DNA of 64,000 nt from Dryococelus australis (Eukaryota > Arthropoda > Insecta > Phasmatodea > Phasmatidae). The stretch is taken from assembly GCA_029891345.1 (NCBI GenBank), contig CM057009.1, forward strand, positions 289,364,966 to 289,428,965, written 5' to 3'. Positions within the stretch are counted from its first letter, which is position 1; the number at the start of each line of letters is the position of its first letter. The translations under genes and the position numbers were made by a program. Of the stretch, positions 11,257-22,413 are shown piece after piece. Under the pieces are notes generated by a model. It had not been told where the DNA came from and ran no database searches. It worked only from the letters and a program-made list of their open reading frames with translations.

Positions 11257-11494
11257 AGGCTGTTCACGGTTAAAGTGAGCATTTTTTAAGCCCCTTATAG
11301 CTTTTTCCTTTCATTTAATTTCCATCTTCCTGCTGCTTTTTATTATAAACATTGCAATGTCACCAATAAACACAGTGTTTACATTTCACAAACATCGAAA
11401 TTTAATGCATGAGTCTGCAATAAGACACATTTATTAGAGGTAAATGCCTTTTGGAAGAGCCTTAAAAAGTCCTCACTTTATCGTGAACAGCCTA
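11257..11494. mobile_element. MITE family C copy 2, intact ends
   Basis: ATAGGCTGTTCACGGTTAAA at the left and its complement TTATCGTGAACAGCCTAT at the right give the clearest family C ends. The 238-bp body is non-coding. Confidence 0.8.
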
Positions 11495-11591
11495 TATCAG
11501 TAGAGACACCTGGTTTTTGAGAAAATATTTCAGCACCTCTTAGATTTCAATACCTTACGGACAAATAACCCGTTTTATTTTGCTTATTTGT

Positions 11592-11875
11592 ACGCACACC
11601 CGATTTTCGCAAAAATATTTCCAAGCAGGATAGATTTCAATACCATAAGAGCCTTCCATCTGTTTTCCTTTACGTGATTGGCCGCTTATCATCGGGAGGA
11701 AAAGTTTCTTCACTTGACTGACCAATCAGAATTAGGTTAATCCAACTGTGCATATCTCTGATTCGTGGGAAGACACGTCGGAAGTAAATCATCTAATCAC
11801 AAACGTGGATCTGAGTTAAACAGTTTTGAAATGCATCTAGATGGGAAATATTTTCGCGAAAATGAAGTGTCCCTA
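11592..11875. mobile_element. MITE family B copy 1 (hAT-like)
   Basis: The left end ACGCACACCCGATTTTCGC and the right end TTTTCGCGAAAATGAAGTGTCCCT are inverted. The body contains TTGACTGACCAATCAGAATT, shared with the other family B copies. A truncated family B end lies just upstream at about 11,507-11,557. It is non-coding. Confidence 0.65.
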
Positions 11876-11944
11876 CTTACTGGCAGCGTGTCTATGCTAG
11901 AAGACATTTTTCTTCTTTGCTGGCTACTCAGAGTAAGGATACTC

Positions 11945-12091
11945 AATGTTCTAAGTCTGTGATTCGCGGGCAGACACCTAAACTGAGTGACACGTAAATC
12001 ATCCAACCACACTTGTGGATCTCTCCTCATCGAATCACAAAAGTGGATCTGCAGCCAACCACAGTGGATCTGACCTAAACAGTTATGAATA
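11945..12091. mobile_element. MITE family B fragment
   Basis: TGATTCGCGGGCAGACACC and the repeated AAGTGGATCTG motifs match the right half of the neighbouring family B copy. It ends where MITE family A copy 3 begins. Confidence 0.4.
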
Positions 12092-12329
12092 CATACCTGA
12101 AAAATTCGTGAGTTCAATGACCTGTTCTTTAGACTCTACAGTCTTATGTACAAATATGTCGATATCAACTATACGTTGGTTGCCTGCCATCACAGTAGAA
12201 GGCGACAATTGGACAACGTTCTCCAGGAGGTGTCAAGCACCGTGTGGACCAATGGCTAAAGTTATATAAATGCACATATTTTGAATTCTAACTTGTCCCA
12301 AAATTAATCAACGAATTGGTCAGATCTAT
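12092..12329 (+). mobile_element. MITE family A copy 3
   Basis: Starts CATACCTGAAAAATTCGTGAG and ends AATTGGTCAGATCTAT around the family interior. It is non-coding despite an open frame. Confidence 0.75.
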
Positions 12330-15040
12330 ATTTAAAGGTAGAGACCTGAATTATTAGCGGATTCAAGTGTTATAAGTGAAACTCTGGACCCACAGTAAAT
12401 TCTTTATTATACATTAAACCATATATACAATTTCGACGTGGCCAAGTATTCTAACATCTCCTGTTGTACCAACAAATATCGTATACAACTATATTTCATA
12501 TCTTAATTCCATTTTATTTTTCTTACATGTATACAAGACAGGAATTCCACGAATTGTTATAACTGGTGTTTGATTTATTACACCTTCTTGAATGGGTACA
12601 TACGCCCAACATATAATGTCTCTAGGATCGAATTATGAAATTTCCTTCACGCTTGGCGCAGGCATGTTGTGGTGTTTACGAAAGAAACCAAACTCTGACA
12701 TTCCACTACCGGTTTTTGCTGTCATATCCTATAGACAAATCGAAATTTTGATGACAACAACATATAACTTTCTTCAACACTGACAGGCTTTCTACAAAAT
12801 GTAGCGTCCTCCTTTGTGACATAATAATCTGCACAAACAATATTACGATATACACTATATGAGCTATTACTACTTCTTGGATATTTTGTTTTGTTCAGTA
12901 CATTTTGGTTTATATAATTTCCTAACCTATAAACAATCCTTCGGGGTCAGGGTGGGCGAATCACTAATTTCCTTGTGTCACTGTAACACACTTAAGAATA
13001 CTAACAGCATAAATAATGTGACCACTGACAGTAAACATATTCACCTGTAAGGAGAATATAGGGACAATACACACTTGTGGCGTGTTGTGGTTGTAATTTA
13101 ATAACCCTTTTTTTTTTCAGACAACGAAAAACCAACTATTACTTTCCTAGCCCAAGAGCAAACAACAGCTGCTGTGATTCAATCAGAACAGTGACTCAAG
13201 CAAACCAGCGATTCACCCTTCCCGAGCCCGAAGGGGTTTGTTAGGTTAGGAGATTATATAAACCAAATTGTAGAAAAGTATATAACAATAAAATGCTAAC
13301 ATGTGATCGGGAAATACACATTATGTGTTTGGGATGTTCCGGTGGATTTGGGACTTTACTGAAATGTGATAAATGTAATCCAATACCTGTGGTCTAGGTG
13401 GTCCTAACATCCTCAAGTTACAGTCATATTCTAATGGTATGTTGACTGCGATCATGTGTAAGTGGGTATGTTTGGTTCTATATGGTCATTAGTATAATAA
13501 AGGATTTTATAACAGCTTCGTCTTTCACTTATAACGATTGTCTCGAAATCCTGTGGCAGCGGACCTAATACTACGGGCTGCTACCGTGCAAGCAGTCCGA
13601 CTTGGAACTGTGAAATATGGACGCATAATTTATAACAAATTTGAATAGGTTGATACAATCTTTACTGGAACTGATTTTTAAATATTTTATTTCAGTGATT
13701 TCTTTGTGGTAATTATTGTTTTCATTGATTTAATTAATTGGAAACAGTGCGTGACATCAGTTTATTGCGAGATTTCGAGTCGAGAGAATTTTGTTTTTAG
13801 CTAACGTAAATAAAATTAGAAAATTATAAATAATTCCATTATTTAATTAAGTCATCCATCCTTTAACGAACTTGTTTTAGCCCACTTAATTTCTAGAGAG
13901 AAATTTTAACAAAAGGCTATAGTGATATTGGCTAAATTACCTTTCTGAAAAATATATGTTTGATCCAGTGGTTTACTGGTCATTCATCTTATTTTTTGGC
14001 CTAGTGTATTTTCTACCAAATGCTTGTCTCTAATTTAAGAAAGCGAGTTTCATAGATTAACGCTGAACCCGCTAATTGAAGTTCACAGATTTCTGGAAGC
14101 GACAATAGCAAAATGAAGGCAGTGAAACCCGAAATTATTTTGAATCCGGCGTGTCATTCTGTGTGATTAAACAATGCTGAATTTGTTAGCAGGAAAAGTA
14201 CTGTTAATGGTCTATGGTGTTCTTGTAAGATGCCGTTAACACCAGCGGAACGTTGAAACTATATCCGTGGGAGTTTGGTTTTCAAGGAGAAAGGAATTAT
14301 TGATAAATAAAGACTTGCAATATTTGCGTAAATAATGCGGGACACGTTAAATTTAAAAAAACTTCTACCTTTGAAGTAGGTGTGGCATTGGACCATGCTT
14401 TAATTGACACGCCCCGGGTAACACTGTGCCAATAATTAAACACTTCTCAATTATATGATCCAATCACGCGCAGTCAAGTCAGAAAGGGTGGGACTTCGCA
14501 TCTATGCAGCAGCCACTGGAGAAATGACGCCGGCCCGAGTATATACAGTACCGTGACGTTAAGCCTGGTGACAAATAAAAACGCGAATTTTGCACGTCCC
14601 TATTGATAAATAATGTAGCGTTGCCCGGACGTACGCCTTTCCCTGCCGAAAACCTTCTCTGGTGGACAGTTGTTTTATACGAGTGTTCCTAAAACGAAAT
14701 CTAGTTTTGATGCCACCCTACACTCCACTGTCGGACAGCTTGTCACACTTCCCCACCGAACGGAACCTTCCCAACATCCAAACTCCACTCTCAGTTACGC
14801 TCCAATCTCGGATGGGATATGTGGAACACTTCCCCTTTATCTTAACGATGGAGCCATAGGAGTCCTTCCCTCTCAGCTCCCTCGCTGCCCGTGAACAGTC
14901 GTAGCAGGGCGAGCTTTTGCTCTGATCCCCGCGCGAACTGTTGAAACGTAATTTCGCACGTGGGCACACTCGGGCCAGCTCCGTTTCAAGCTATCGCCCC
15001 TCCAGAGATTTTCAATTTTCGGGCCTTTTCCACCGGAAAA
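12330..15040. other. Long unannotated stretch with an exon-like block at 14.5-15.0 kb
   Basis: From 12.3 to 14.4 kb I see only AT-rich sequence and a second family A-like end at about 12,339 (TAGAGACCTGAATTATTAGC). The block at about 14.46-15.0 kb has higher GC and CpG content and a TATA-like AGTATATACAG at about 14,539. Overlapping short frames at 14,662-14,894 have no recognisable domain. It could be a promoter-proximal or untranslated exon; I cannot support a gene call. Confidence 0.3.
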
Positions 15041-15490
15041 GTAGGTAGGTAATTGGTAGGGGCACACGAATTTCGCGAAAATATTTCACGACCTGTTGTA
15101 ATTCAAAACACTTTATCTCAGATACACTTTTGTGAGTGGGTGCTCTAGTTGTTACGCGTGTTAAATGTCTGTCCCCGAATCAGAGCCGTACAGTATCGGA
15201 ATAACTTAATTCTTATTGGCCAGTCAATTAAGAAAATGTTTCTCACAGACACACGCCGCCAATAAGCAAAAGGAAACTGCTGGCACGTTCGTAGGGTATT
15301 GAAATTTAGCATGAGCGGAAATATTTTCGCGCAAATCGTGTATCCCTAGTAATTGGGTTTAACGTCTCGTCGACAGCGAGGTCATTAGAGACGGCGAATG
15401 TAGCACAGAGAAGGGGGATTGGGGAAGGATTGGGAAGGAATCGGCAATGGCCTTTGTTTGTGACCCATCCCAGCATTCGCCTGGATGTTA
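15041..15490 (-). mobile_element. SINE2 copy split by MITE B
   Basis: 15,041-15,056 and 15,357-15,490 together match the 3' part of the complete SINE2 at 35,993-36,261 (GTAGGTAGGTAA, then GTTTAACGTCTCGTCGAC and CCCATCCCAGCATTCGCC). The tRNA-like 5' half is missing. MITE family B copy 2 lies between the pieces with a perfect 8-bp duplication. Confidence 0.75.
15057..15348. mobile_element. MITE family B copy 2, hAT-like, perfect 8-bp target duplication
   Basis: The 292-bp element begins TAGGGGCACACGAATTTCGC and ends GCAAATCGTGTATCCCTA. GTAATTGG occurs immediately on both sides (15,049-15,056 and 15,349-15,356). An 8-bp duplication and a TAGGG (YARNG) start are hAT features, so family B was probably mobilised by a hAT transposase. 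No transposase frame is inside. Confidence 0.85.
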
Positions 15491-16440
15491 AGTATTTCAC
15501 CTCTACCAGTTAAGTATTTCACCTTAAATGTAACCTTAACCTTTCAGGTCTGAAAACAGGCAAGATTGCTGATATGTCCGTCCTTAAAGACAGGGAGTTT
15601 TAAAATTTATTTAAAGATACAATTTCTTGGTAATTGGCTGTTAGAAATTTTGTACAACCTTTTAATGCTGGAAGTAACACTCATTTTGTGATCAAACACG
15701 ATTAATGGAAATTAAAAAAATTGTTTTAGTAACTCAGCCACTAGTGGTATAAAACTAGAGAATTATCGATTACTGTTTCAATGCTGAAATACAGTAATGT
15801 TTTTAAAAGATGTAATCCACTTTGCTAGTAAAATATTAGTAAGGTTAGGAAAATAGATGAGTGTGAATAAATGTTCGAGAAAGACCTATAAATAATGGAA
15901 CACTCGTTCAGAAAATTCAGTTTTGAGTGAAATCTAACATTGTAATAATAATCGAAATGTATAAATATTTGTAGTTGAAAACTTTTTTGTGAGACTTTAG
16001 GAGTGATATAAACTTTCGAGAGAAAGTTGGCTTTCTTAGTAAAGGTATTTAGCCTGAAAGACTAATCACATAAGCAATATATATGATATATGTACTTATC
16101 CCATTAACTTTGGAATGTTTATAACAGTTAAAATATATAGTTTTCTCCAATATTGTAATTTATAAAATATAAAATATGTTATGCAAGGTCACTTTGTTTG
16201 CCCAAAATAATACGGATGCCAATACCTTGAATTGTCGTATTTTGTCCTGAATATCATTCAAATGATTCAATTAGTATTTTATACTAAATAAATATTGAAA
16301 TGTCATCAGAGAATTCATGTGTGTTTTTCTGCCAGATATCCTTACACTATGTGGCTTTGTCTGATACATTTGTTTTTGAAATATTTTGTTAACTTGCATT
16401 GCTGCCGCGCCCTTCGAGAAGGGCGTCGTCCCATGGAGGA
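15491..16440. other. Unannotated AT-rich stretch
   Basis: No coding frame, repeat end or RNA gene recognised. Confidence 0.5.
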
Positions 16441-16530
16441 CCGAAACTAGGATGGCCGGACCGGGAATCGAGCCCGGGTACTCCCGAATGCGAGTCCAGT
16501 GTGTTGCCACTGCGCCACCTCGCTCGGTCC
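16441..16530 (-). mobile_element. SINE2 head fragment
   Basis: On the minus strand GGACCGAGCGAGGTGGCGCA, then GACTCGCATTCGGGAG and the B box CGGGCTCGATTCCCGG, match the tRNA-like head of the complete SINE2 copies in the palindrome arms. The body is missing or strongly diverged. Confidence 0.7.
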
Positions 16531-16569
16531 CCTGGAAAGTACGAGACTGATAGTCCCGTTCTAATGTGT

Positions 16570-16645
16570 CTACATGGCGAGACCTGTGAGCTCACTGAGG
16601 CGCGTCTGGAACACAAGTTCCCAGGTTCGAACCTCGTATTACACT
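16570..16645 (+). repeat. tRNA-like sequence
   Basis: GTGAGCTCACTGAGG followed by CCCAGGTTCGAACCTCG at tRNA-like spacing suggests internal pol III promoter boxes. It is probably another SINE head or a tRNA relic; no clean cloverleaf was found. Confidence 0.3.
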
Positions 16646-17813
16646 TTACAGTTTGCAGCGCTGCAAGAAGGGGATAACGATTAAAGGTACGTGGATTTGG
16701 CAAATGCATTTGGCAGCAATCTAAATTATCAGTCATTTACATGCATCGCCTTCAACTATTCATTCATCGACTACTGCCATGGTGATAAAACCATTTTTAT
16801 TCAACTTTTTTGTGCGTGATGTAGTCACTTCATTTCATTCAGTTTATTGCATAATAAAGAGTCGTCCATGCCTAATCGAAACTGTAGTTGAGTCATAACA
16901 GTTAGACTAGTGTATATACATGCTTGAAGTTTATCTCGCAAGAGAAATAATTTAAGAAATGCCCTGACATTTAATAATGTTTTGAATGAAAACAGTATTG
17001 TATATTGCTAGCCAGGACTCACAGTATCTTCCGGCCTGCAACGGTTTCCCTTGGGAATAAAACATGGCACTCCACTCGTGAGAAAACTTGTCACTATGGC
17101 AACGGCTGGTAAACAAGCACAGGCTGTTGCAAGGCATGGAAGACTGTTCACTTGATTCTGTTTTCAAATGAACTGGCGAAATTTACGTATATTTTTTATG
17201 GCAAATCAACAGACTCGAAAATGAGCGGAACAGGTCCCTTTATTCGGCCGCTTGGAATGGGGCGAAATATAGTAAATCAGCACTACGACTTGTAAGGTGT
17301 AACGCTATCTTCGTCTGCAATACACAGTGTCTGCAATGAACAGTGCATTGTATGACAACTATATGCAAAAATAAATGTTTCGGGTGTCTTTCAGGACATT
17401 TGACGTGTATGTTATGGAGAATGAGGTCTTTATGAAATGAATTGAATGACTGTGGAGTTTTAGATACTCTAATGGATTTCCCGAGTGGTAGGTGTTGGGC
17501 CTTTCTGAGCTTATAAATGGCATTACCGTTATTCTTGACAGTGTGTGGTTACTGTTGCGTAATGCAAGGGCAGTAATGTAAATAGAGGTGCTCGTTTGTA
17601 TCTGCACTTAAGCGCCAATTGCTCCCAGATGCCATGTTTTTGTTTCACCTTTTGGTAAACATGGCAATGATGCACACTCAGTCTTAAATAAATTTCGCCT
17701 ATATGCATTAAGCAAATTCACGTAACAATAAAAAATAATGATTAGTACTTTAAACGCAGAGCTAACAGAATAATTGGACCCAACGGTCGGTTACCCCATA
17801 GTAATCAATACGT
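16646..17813. other. Unannotated stretch
   Basis: Short frames only, with no recognisable domain or repeat end. Confidence 0.4.
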
Positions 17814-18051
17814 AGAGACCTGAAGAATTCGCGGATTCATTTTAGCACAAGCTAGAATTCAAAACACGTGTGTTTATATAACTTTCGTCATTGGTTCACA
17901 AGGTTTTTGGCACCTCCTGGAGGACGCTGTCCAATTGCCAACTTCCACTCTGACAGCAGACAACCAATGTGCATTTGATATCGGCACATTTGTACATAAG
18001 ACTGTATAATCTAGCCAGCAGCTTATTGGATTTGCAAATATTTCAGTTCTC
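17814..18051 (-). mobile_element. MITE family A copy 4
   Basis: It begins AGAGACCTGAAGAATTCGCG and ends GCAAATATTTCAGTTCTCA, with the family interior in the opposite orientation to copy 1. It is non-coding. Confidence 0.8.
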
Positions 18052-18743
18052 AACCATAATTTATTATTTAACATGGTGATAATGAATTTTAACTTAATAC
18101 TTACACAAAACAGCATTTAATATTAACCTTGGGAATTGTATGTGAATACTTAAAATATAAATTTTTCAACAGCTTTTGATCTAAAAATCATTTAAAAAGA
18201 GTTAAATTCATTTATTCAGCACTATTCGCCATACTACTCAATATTGACTCTAATATACTTACATTACAAATGGAAATGATCTGTAAAAAACCATAAAATA
18301 ATAACTTCAGTGATGATGGTTACAACTTGTAGATATCTGTCATTTCACGACTAAAATTAGTGAAATGAAAAACTTCAGGACAGCAAATCACTAAGCTTAA
18401 TCGACTTATACAGAAAACCATTGAGCCAGAGAGAAAATGCACTCACAGCAATAATATTATTTACAAGACAAGAATATTCTTGCAATAAACACAGAAATAA
18501 TGATGTTTTATGGGGTGAATACGCACATATATATTCTCAATAGTAACACTCATTTGTGAAAGGGCTAGGATCATGGCAATGAAAGATAATAAATATTTAT
18601 TTTATTCGCTTAAAAGTCATGTTTATCCTGAATATATATGAATATATTATTTAATTTGGAGTCTTCATCATAATTAAAAGCGATGAATTGCCGCCCTTAT
18701 AACCAGCGTATCTAAGTTAAAAAATGGAATAAAAGGTGACTAC
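18052..18743. other. Unannotated AT-rich stretch
   Basis: Nothing recognisable. If the candidate exon at 18,744-18,902 is real, this would be the start of its downstream intron. Confidence 0.4.
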
Positions 18744-18902
18744 CTTGAATTCTGTTGAACGACCCACCAGTGAAGCTGGCTGACACCTTAACTGCTGATG
18801 CAGGGAAGTGAGCTCGGAATCTGCTGGAGTCGACTTGTATGATGACTCGCTCCCATTAACCCACGCAGCATACGCTGGGTTCCAGTCCGCTGGATGTTCC
18901 AT
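18744..18902 (-). CDS. Candidate initial coding exon, unknown protein
   Basis: ATG at 18,902-18,900 has a strong start context (AAAGATGG). It opens exactly 53 codons, beginning MEHPADWNPAYAAW and containing an N-glycosylation-type NGS, and ends at TTCAAG followed by GTAGTC, a good splice donor. The surrounding 18.75-19.35 kb is GC- and CpG-richer than the neighbouring AT-rich DNA and contains no repeat family seen elsewhere in the window. The frame stays open upstream to 19,025, so the start is a choice based on context. I recognise no domain; an extracellular N-terminus is possible but speculative. No downstream exon was identified. Confidence 0.25.
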
Positions 18903-19731
18903 CTTTGGACGTAGCCGATGACCAGAAAAAGTAGCGAATCCACGAAATCTTGCAGTAGCACAGGACGCAACACTTCCCGCACAGCACAATATAGTTTTTT
19001 TTTTTCCAACGCATAACACAATCACAGACGGTGGCAGGAATCACATTTCGCCGAACTGGGCAGCTAACACAATCTCGGTTCGTTATGGACACCATTAACA
19101 ATACCATACTTAAATTTGTTAGCCTGTGAGCAGTATTTATATTTTCAGCTACAGTTCCTCTCCATAAACATGACGCACACGTAGCACTAACAAGATGATG
19201 TCTCGCACGTAATAGCAATTACCTGTTACACACATCCGGACTTCAAAGGAACGACTCAACTCAGATGTAGGCACTTGCAGATTCACTTTGGCCCACATGC
19301 ACTACAAGCTGACTTAACGTTCTTGCGACACGAGTGCTAAAAAAATGAGCTGGCCTAGCAACCCCTTTAATGTTATTTCAAATTTGCACACGTAAATAAA
19401 CAAGGAAATAAGTTTTTGTGATGCCACACTTTCAGATTAACATGAAAACCCCTATTATAATAAACATAATTTTTCTCAGGACAATTAGGACTGCATATAT
19501 AAATTAAGCAATGTACCTGAACAATGCAAAATTATATGTCATTTCGTCACAGTACAGGTGATAAAACCCACCCAAATTTTAGATGTTTACATACACATGG
19601 TGATTTATCGATCGCTCTCTCTGTCACTCTCTCTCTCTCCAAGCTCATAAATAAAAGCTCTGAAGTTGGCAAATTCTCAGACGAGTTCGTTTACGAGAAT
19701 AATCTTCTGATAATTTGATTGAAACCATGGG
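18903..19731. other. Possible 5' region of the candidate minus-strand gene, then AT-rich DNA
   Basis: On the minus strand, 19,350-18,903 is non-repetitive and contains a donor-like CAGGTAATTG near 19,220. No clear TATA or initiator was found. The stretch 19.35-19.73 kb shows only a short CT-rich run near 19,617. Confidence 0.25.
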
Positions 19732-20023
19732 TAGGAACACCCGAATTTAGCGAAATGATTTCACGACCAGTTGTTTTTCATACAACTTTAACTAAGATCC
19801 ACTTTGTGATTGGTTGATCTAGATGTTACGCGTCTTAAGTGTCTGCCTTCGAATCAGGGACGTACAGTATCGCAGTAACTTAATTCTGATTGGCTAGTCA
19901 ACTATGAAAATAACTCCTCACAGACACACGCCATCAATAAGCAAAAGGAAACTGTTGGTATGCTCGAATGGTATTGAAATCTAGCATGAGCGGAATTCTT
20001 TTCCCGAAATTCGGATGTCCCTT
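19732..20023. mobile_element. MITE family B copy 3
   Basis: TAGGAACACCCGAATTTAGC at the left and CCCGAAATTCGGATGTCCCTT at the right. ACCATGGG precedes it at 19,724-19,731 and follows it at 20,024-20,031. The body matches copy 2 closely (CACACGCCATCAATAAGC). It is non-coding. Confidence 0.85.
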
Positions 20024-20031
20024 ACCATGGG

Positions 20032-20236
20032 TAGAGACCCAAGAAATTCTTATTTAGAAGTATTGCGAAATCAACTGCACGTTGGTTGTCTGCTTTCACA
20101 GTGGAAGGAGACGATTGGGCCAGCGTACTCCATGAGGTGTCAAACACAGTGTGGTCCGATGGCTTAAGTTATATAAACGCAAATGTTTTGAATTCTAGCT
20201 TGTCCTTAAATAAACCCGCGAATTTCTCCGGCTCTA
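20032..20236 (+). mobile_element. MITE family A copy 5, internally deleted
   Basis: Starts TAGAGACCCAAGAAATTC and ends TTTCTCCGGCTCTA. ACCATGGG lies directly before (20,024-20,031) and directly after (20,237-20,244), an exact 8-bp target duplication. About 35 bp near the left end are missing compared with other copies. Confidence 0.85.
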
Positions 20237-20244
20237 ACCATGGG

Positions 20245-20766
20245 TTATTAAATTCACCAGAATTTCTCGATGATCTAGAATGGAAATTTTGTAACTCCAG
20301 AATAAATAAGTTAACGTTTCATATAAGAAACTGCCTAAATAAACTCGATGTTTTACTTACTGGCATTATGCCGCAGCACGCAAGATTTTACCCATTTAGT
20401 AGGAAAGTTAGAACGTTTTAAACATTAAAGTGCGATTCTAAGCCATCGATATTATTTCCTAGAATCTCTTAAAGACTTAAATTTTACATATAATATAATT
20501 TTTCAACCTGACACTTATTTTTACAATAAATAACGGAAATTAGCTTTACTTTTAAAATACCAAATTCATTCTAGTCCGTAAACACGTCCAGAGAATAAAT
20601 CCGTGGACGCCCCAATTTTGGGAAATAAATATTCCATGCCTATTTATACATCAAAACACTCAAGAACATATACAATTTCGTGATGGGATTATTTTGATCG
20701 TAAAGTGGCAATGGTTTTGCAATGCAAATCGAAGATTTTCAGTATCGGATTTACCCAATAATAAAT
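20245..20766. other. Unannotated AT-rich stretch
   Basis: One frame (to 20,421) continues out of the MITE but has no recognisable domain. Confidence 0.4.
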
Positions 20767-21053
20767 TGCTAGAGACCCGGAAATTTCGCGGATTTATTTC
20801 AGTACAAGCTAGACTACAAATAAGTGAGCATTTGACTTCTTTTCTCAAATAGATCGCAGTTTGTAAGACACGTGCTAGTAGAATTTTAGCAAAATACTAA
20901 CCTGCAAGGAGACCAGGACTAAATCCCGTGCCACCTAGTCTGGGGTAAAACTGAAACATCAGTCTGTGAACAACTAAAAGAGGTTCAAGTACACAAAGAA
21001 TTGTGGAGTCTAGCTTGCTGCTGAATGAATCCGCGAAATTTCCGAGTCTCTTT
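20767..21053. mobile_element. hAT-like MITE related to family A
   Basis: The left end TAGAGACCCGGAAATTTCGC and the right end GCGAAATTTCCGAGTCTCTT are inverted. The next bases inside (GGATTTATTTC, GATTCATTCAGC complement) also match. The ends resemble family A but the interior differs, so it is a separate subfamily. About 287 bp, non-coding. Confidence 0.7.
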
Positions 21054-21228
21054 AAATTGCCTTTGCAAGTAATAACGTGTCTTCTTACACCTTACATGCG
21101 GCGATGACCAGAATAGAACTGTATGTGTGCAGATACGATAGTGAAATCTAGCCTGTTTATTTGAGCGGAAATAACGTGTTTCTAATTTCTATGCTAAGCT
21201 CTCATGTTTCCGACTATTTCGCGTGTGT

Positions 21229-21245
21229 GTATATATATATATATA
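21229..21245. repeat. (TA)n microsatellite
   Basis: Eight TA units following GTGTGTG. Confidence 0.9.
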
Positions 21246-21249
21246 CCAA

Positions 21250-21770
21250 AATAATTTAAGACCAATAATTGTACTCCAAAACACTTAGTTAATATCCACT
21301 TTCGTGGTTGGATGATTTTTTCAAATGTCACGTGCCTCAAGTGTCTGCTTGAGAATCATGGCAGTTCAGTAAAGGAGTAATTTATTCTGAATTGCCCAGT
21401 CAAATGAGAATATGCCTTCACACGTAGACGCTCGGTTAATAATATAGATACCTAAAGAATTCGCGTATTCATTTTGGGTTACGCTGGAATTCAAAACTTT
21501 TGCGTTTATATAAATTTAGCCATTGGTCCAAACGCTGTTTAACACCTGCTGGAGAACTGTGTCCAATTGCCTCCTTCCATTGTGACAGCAGACAACCAAT
21601 GAGAATTTGATATCAGCATATTTGTATATAAGACTGTATCGTCTAGCCTACAGGTACGTAATTGAACTCGCGAATTTTTTCATATCTCTATTAATAACCA
21701 AATGAAGTTGTAGTCGAGGACGTAGGATATTGAAGTATGGCATGAGCGTAAATCTTTTCGCCAAAAACAC
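21250..21770. mobile_element. MITE family B copy interrupted by family A
   Basis: 21,250-21,444 and 21,691-21,770 together match family B copy 2 in order: ACTCCAAAACACTTAGTTAA, GAATTGCCCAGTCAA and CACACGTAGACGC, then after the interruption TTGAAGTATGGCATGAGCG. MITE A copy 6 sits in the gap. The outer B ends are degraded. Confidence 0.65.
21445..21690 (-). mobile_element. MITE family A copy 6 nested in family B
   Basis: TAGATACCTAAAGAATTCGC at the left and TTTTTTCATATCTCTA at the right. The flanks TTAATAAT and TTAATAAC look like a slightly mutated 8-bp duplication. Its position inside a family B copy shows that family A was still moving after that B insertion. Confidence 0.8.
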
Positions 21771-22141
21771 CTGTCGCCAATCAAAGTACACTAATTTACA
21801 AAGCCGAATACTAAATAATTAAAAAGTTTCATAGCGACATGGTCCTATATTCCTAACTTTAGCCATACGCCAGCAAATTCGTCTCATTGGCCAGAATTAT
21901 GGCCAACATCATTCCACCAATCAGGTTCTGGGGACTAACTTGCCAGACAGTAACACTACCAATTGTGACTTGTCCACAAAGTGCAAAAGTCAATCAGAAT
22001 CAAGGCACCTTTTCACGCAGCTTCACGCGACAAATGAGCGACAGAATGCGCGTACATGAAAGGAACCGCCGTGCGATTTTCTTCACTAAGAAACGTGGGG
22101 TCCAGAATACATTAATCTTTACTAAAATAAACCCGCATCGT
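21771..22141. other. Unannotated stretch
   Basis: A frame of 85 codons at 21,887-22,144 has no recognisable domain and runs into the next MITE; it is not called. Confidence 0.4.
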
Positions 22142-22413
22142 TAGGGACACCCGAATTTGGGGAAAAGATTTCCGCCCAGGCTAGATTTCAATACGCTTCC
22201 GGCATACCAAAAGTTTTCTTTTGCTAATTGGTGGCGTATTTTTTGAGAGAAGATCTTCTAATTATCTGGCCAATCACAATTATGTAACTTCACTCCTGTG
22301 CATCTGTGATTCGCGTTACACGGGAGTCAGCCAATAACGAAAGTGGATCTGAGCTAAAGTGTTATGAAATACTACAGGTCATAAAATATTTTCGCGAAAT
22401 TCGGGTGTCCCTA
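22142..22413. mobile_element. MITE family B copy 4, well-preserved ends
   Basis: TAGGGACACCCGAATTTGGG and the complementary end AAATTCGGGTGTCCCTA are nearly perfect inverted repeats. The flanks CGCATCGT and CGCATAAT agree at 6 of 8 positions, consistent with an aged 8-bp duplication. Confidence 0.85.
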
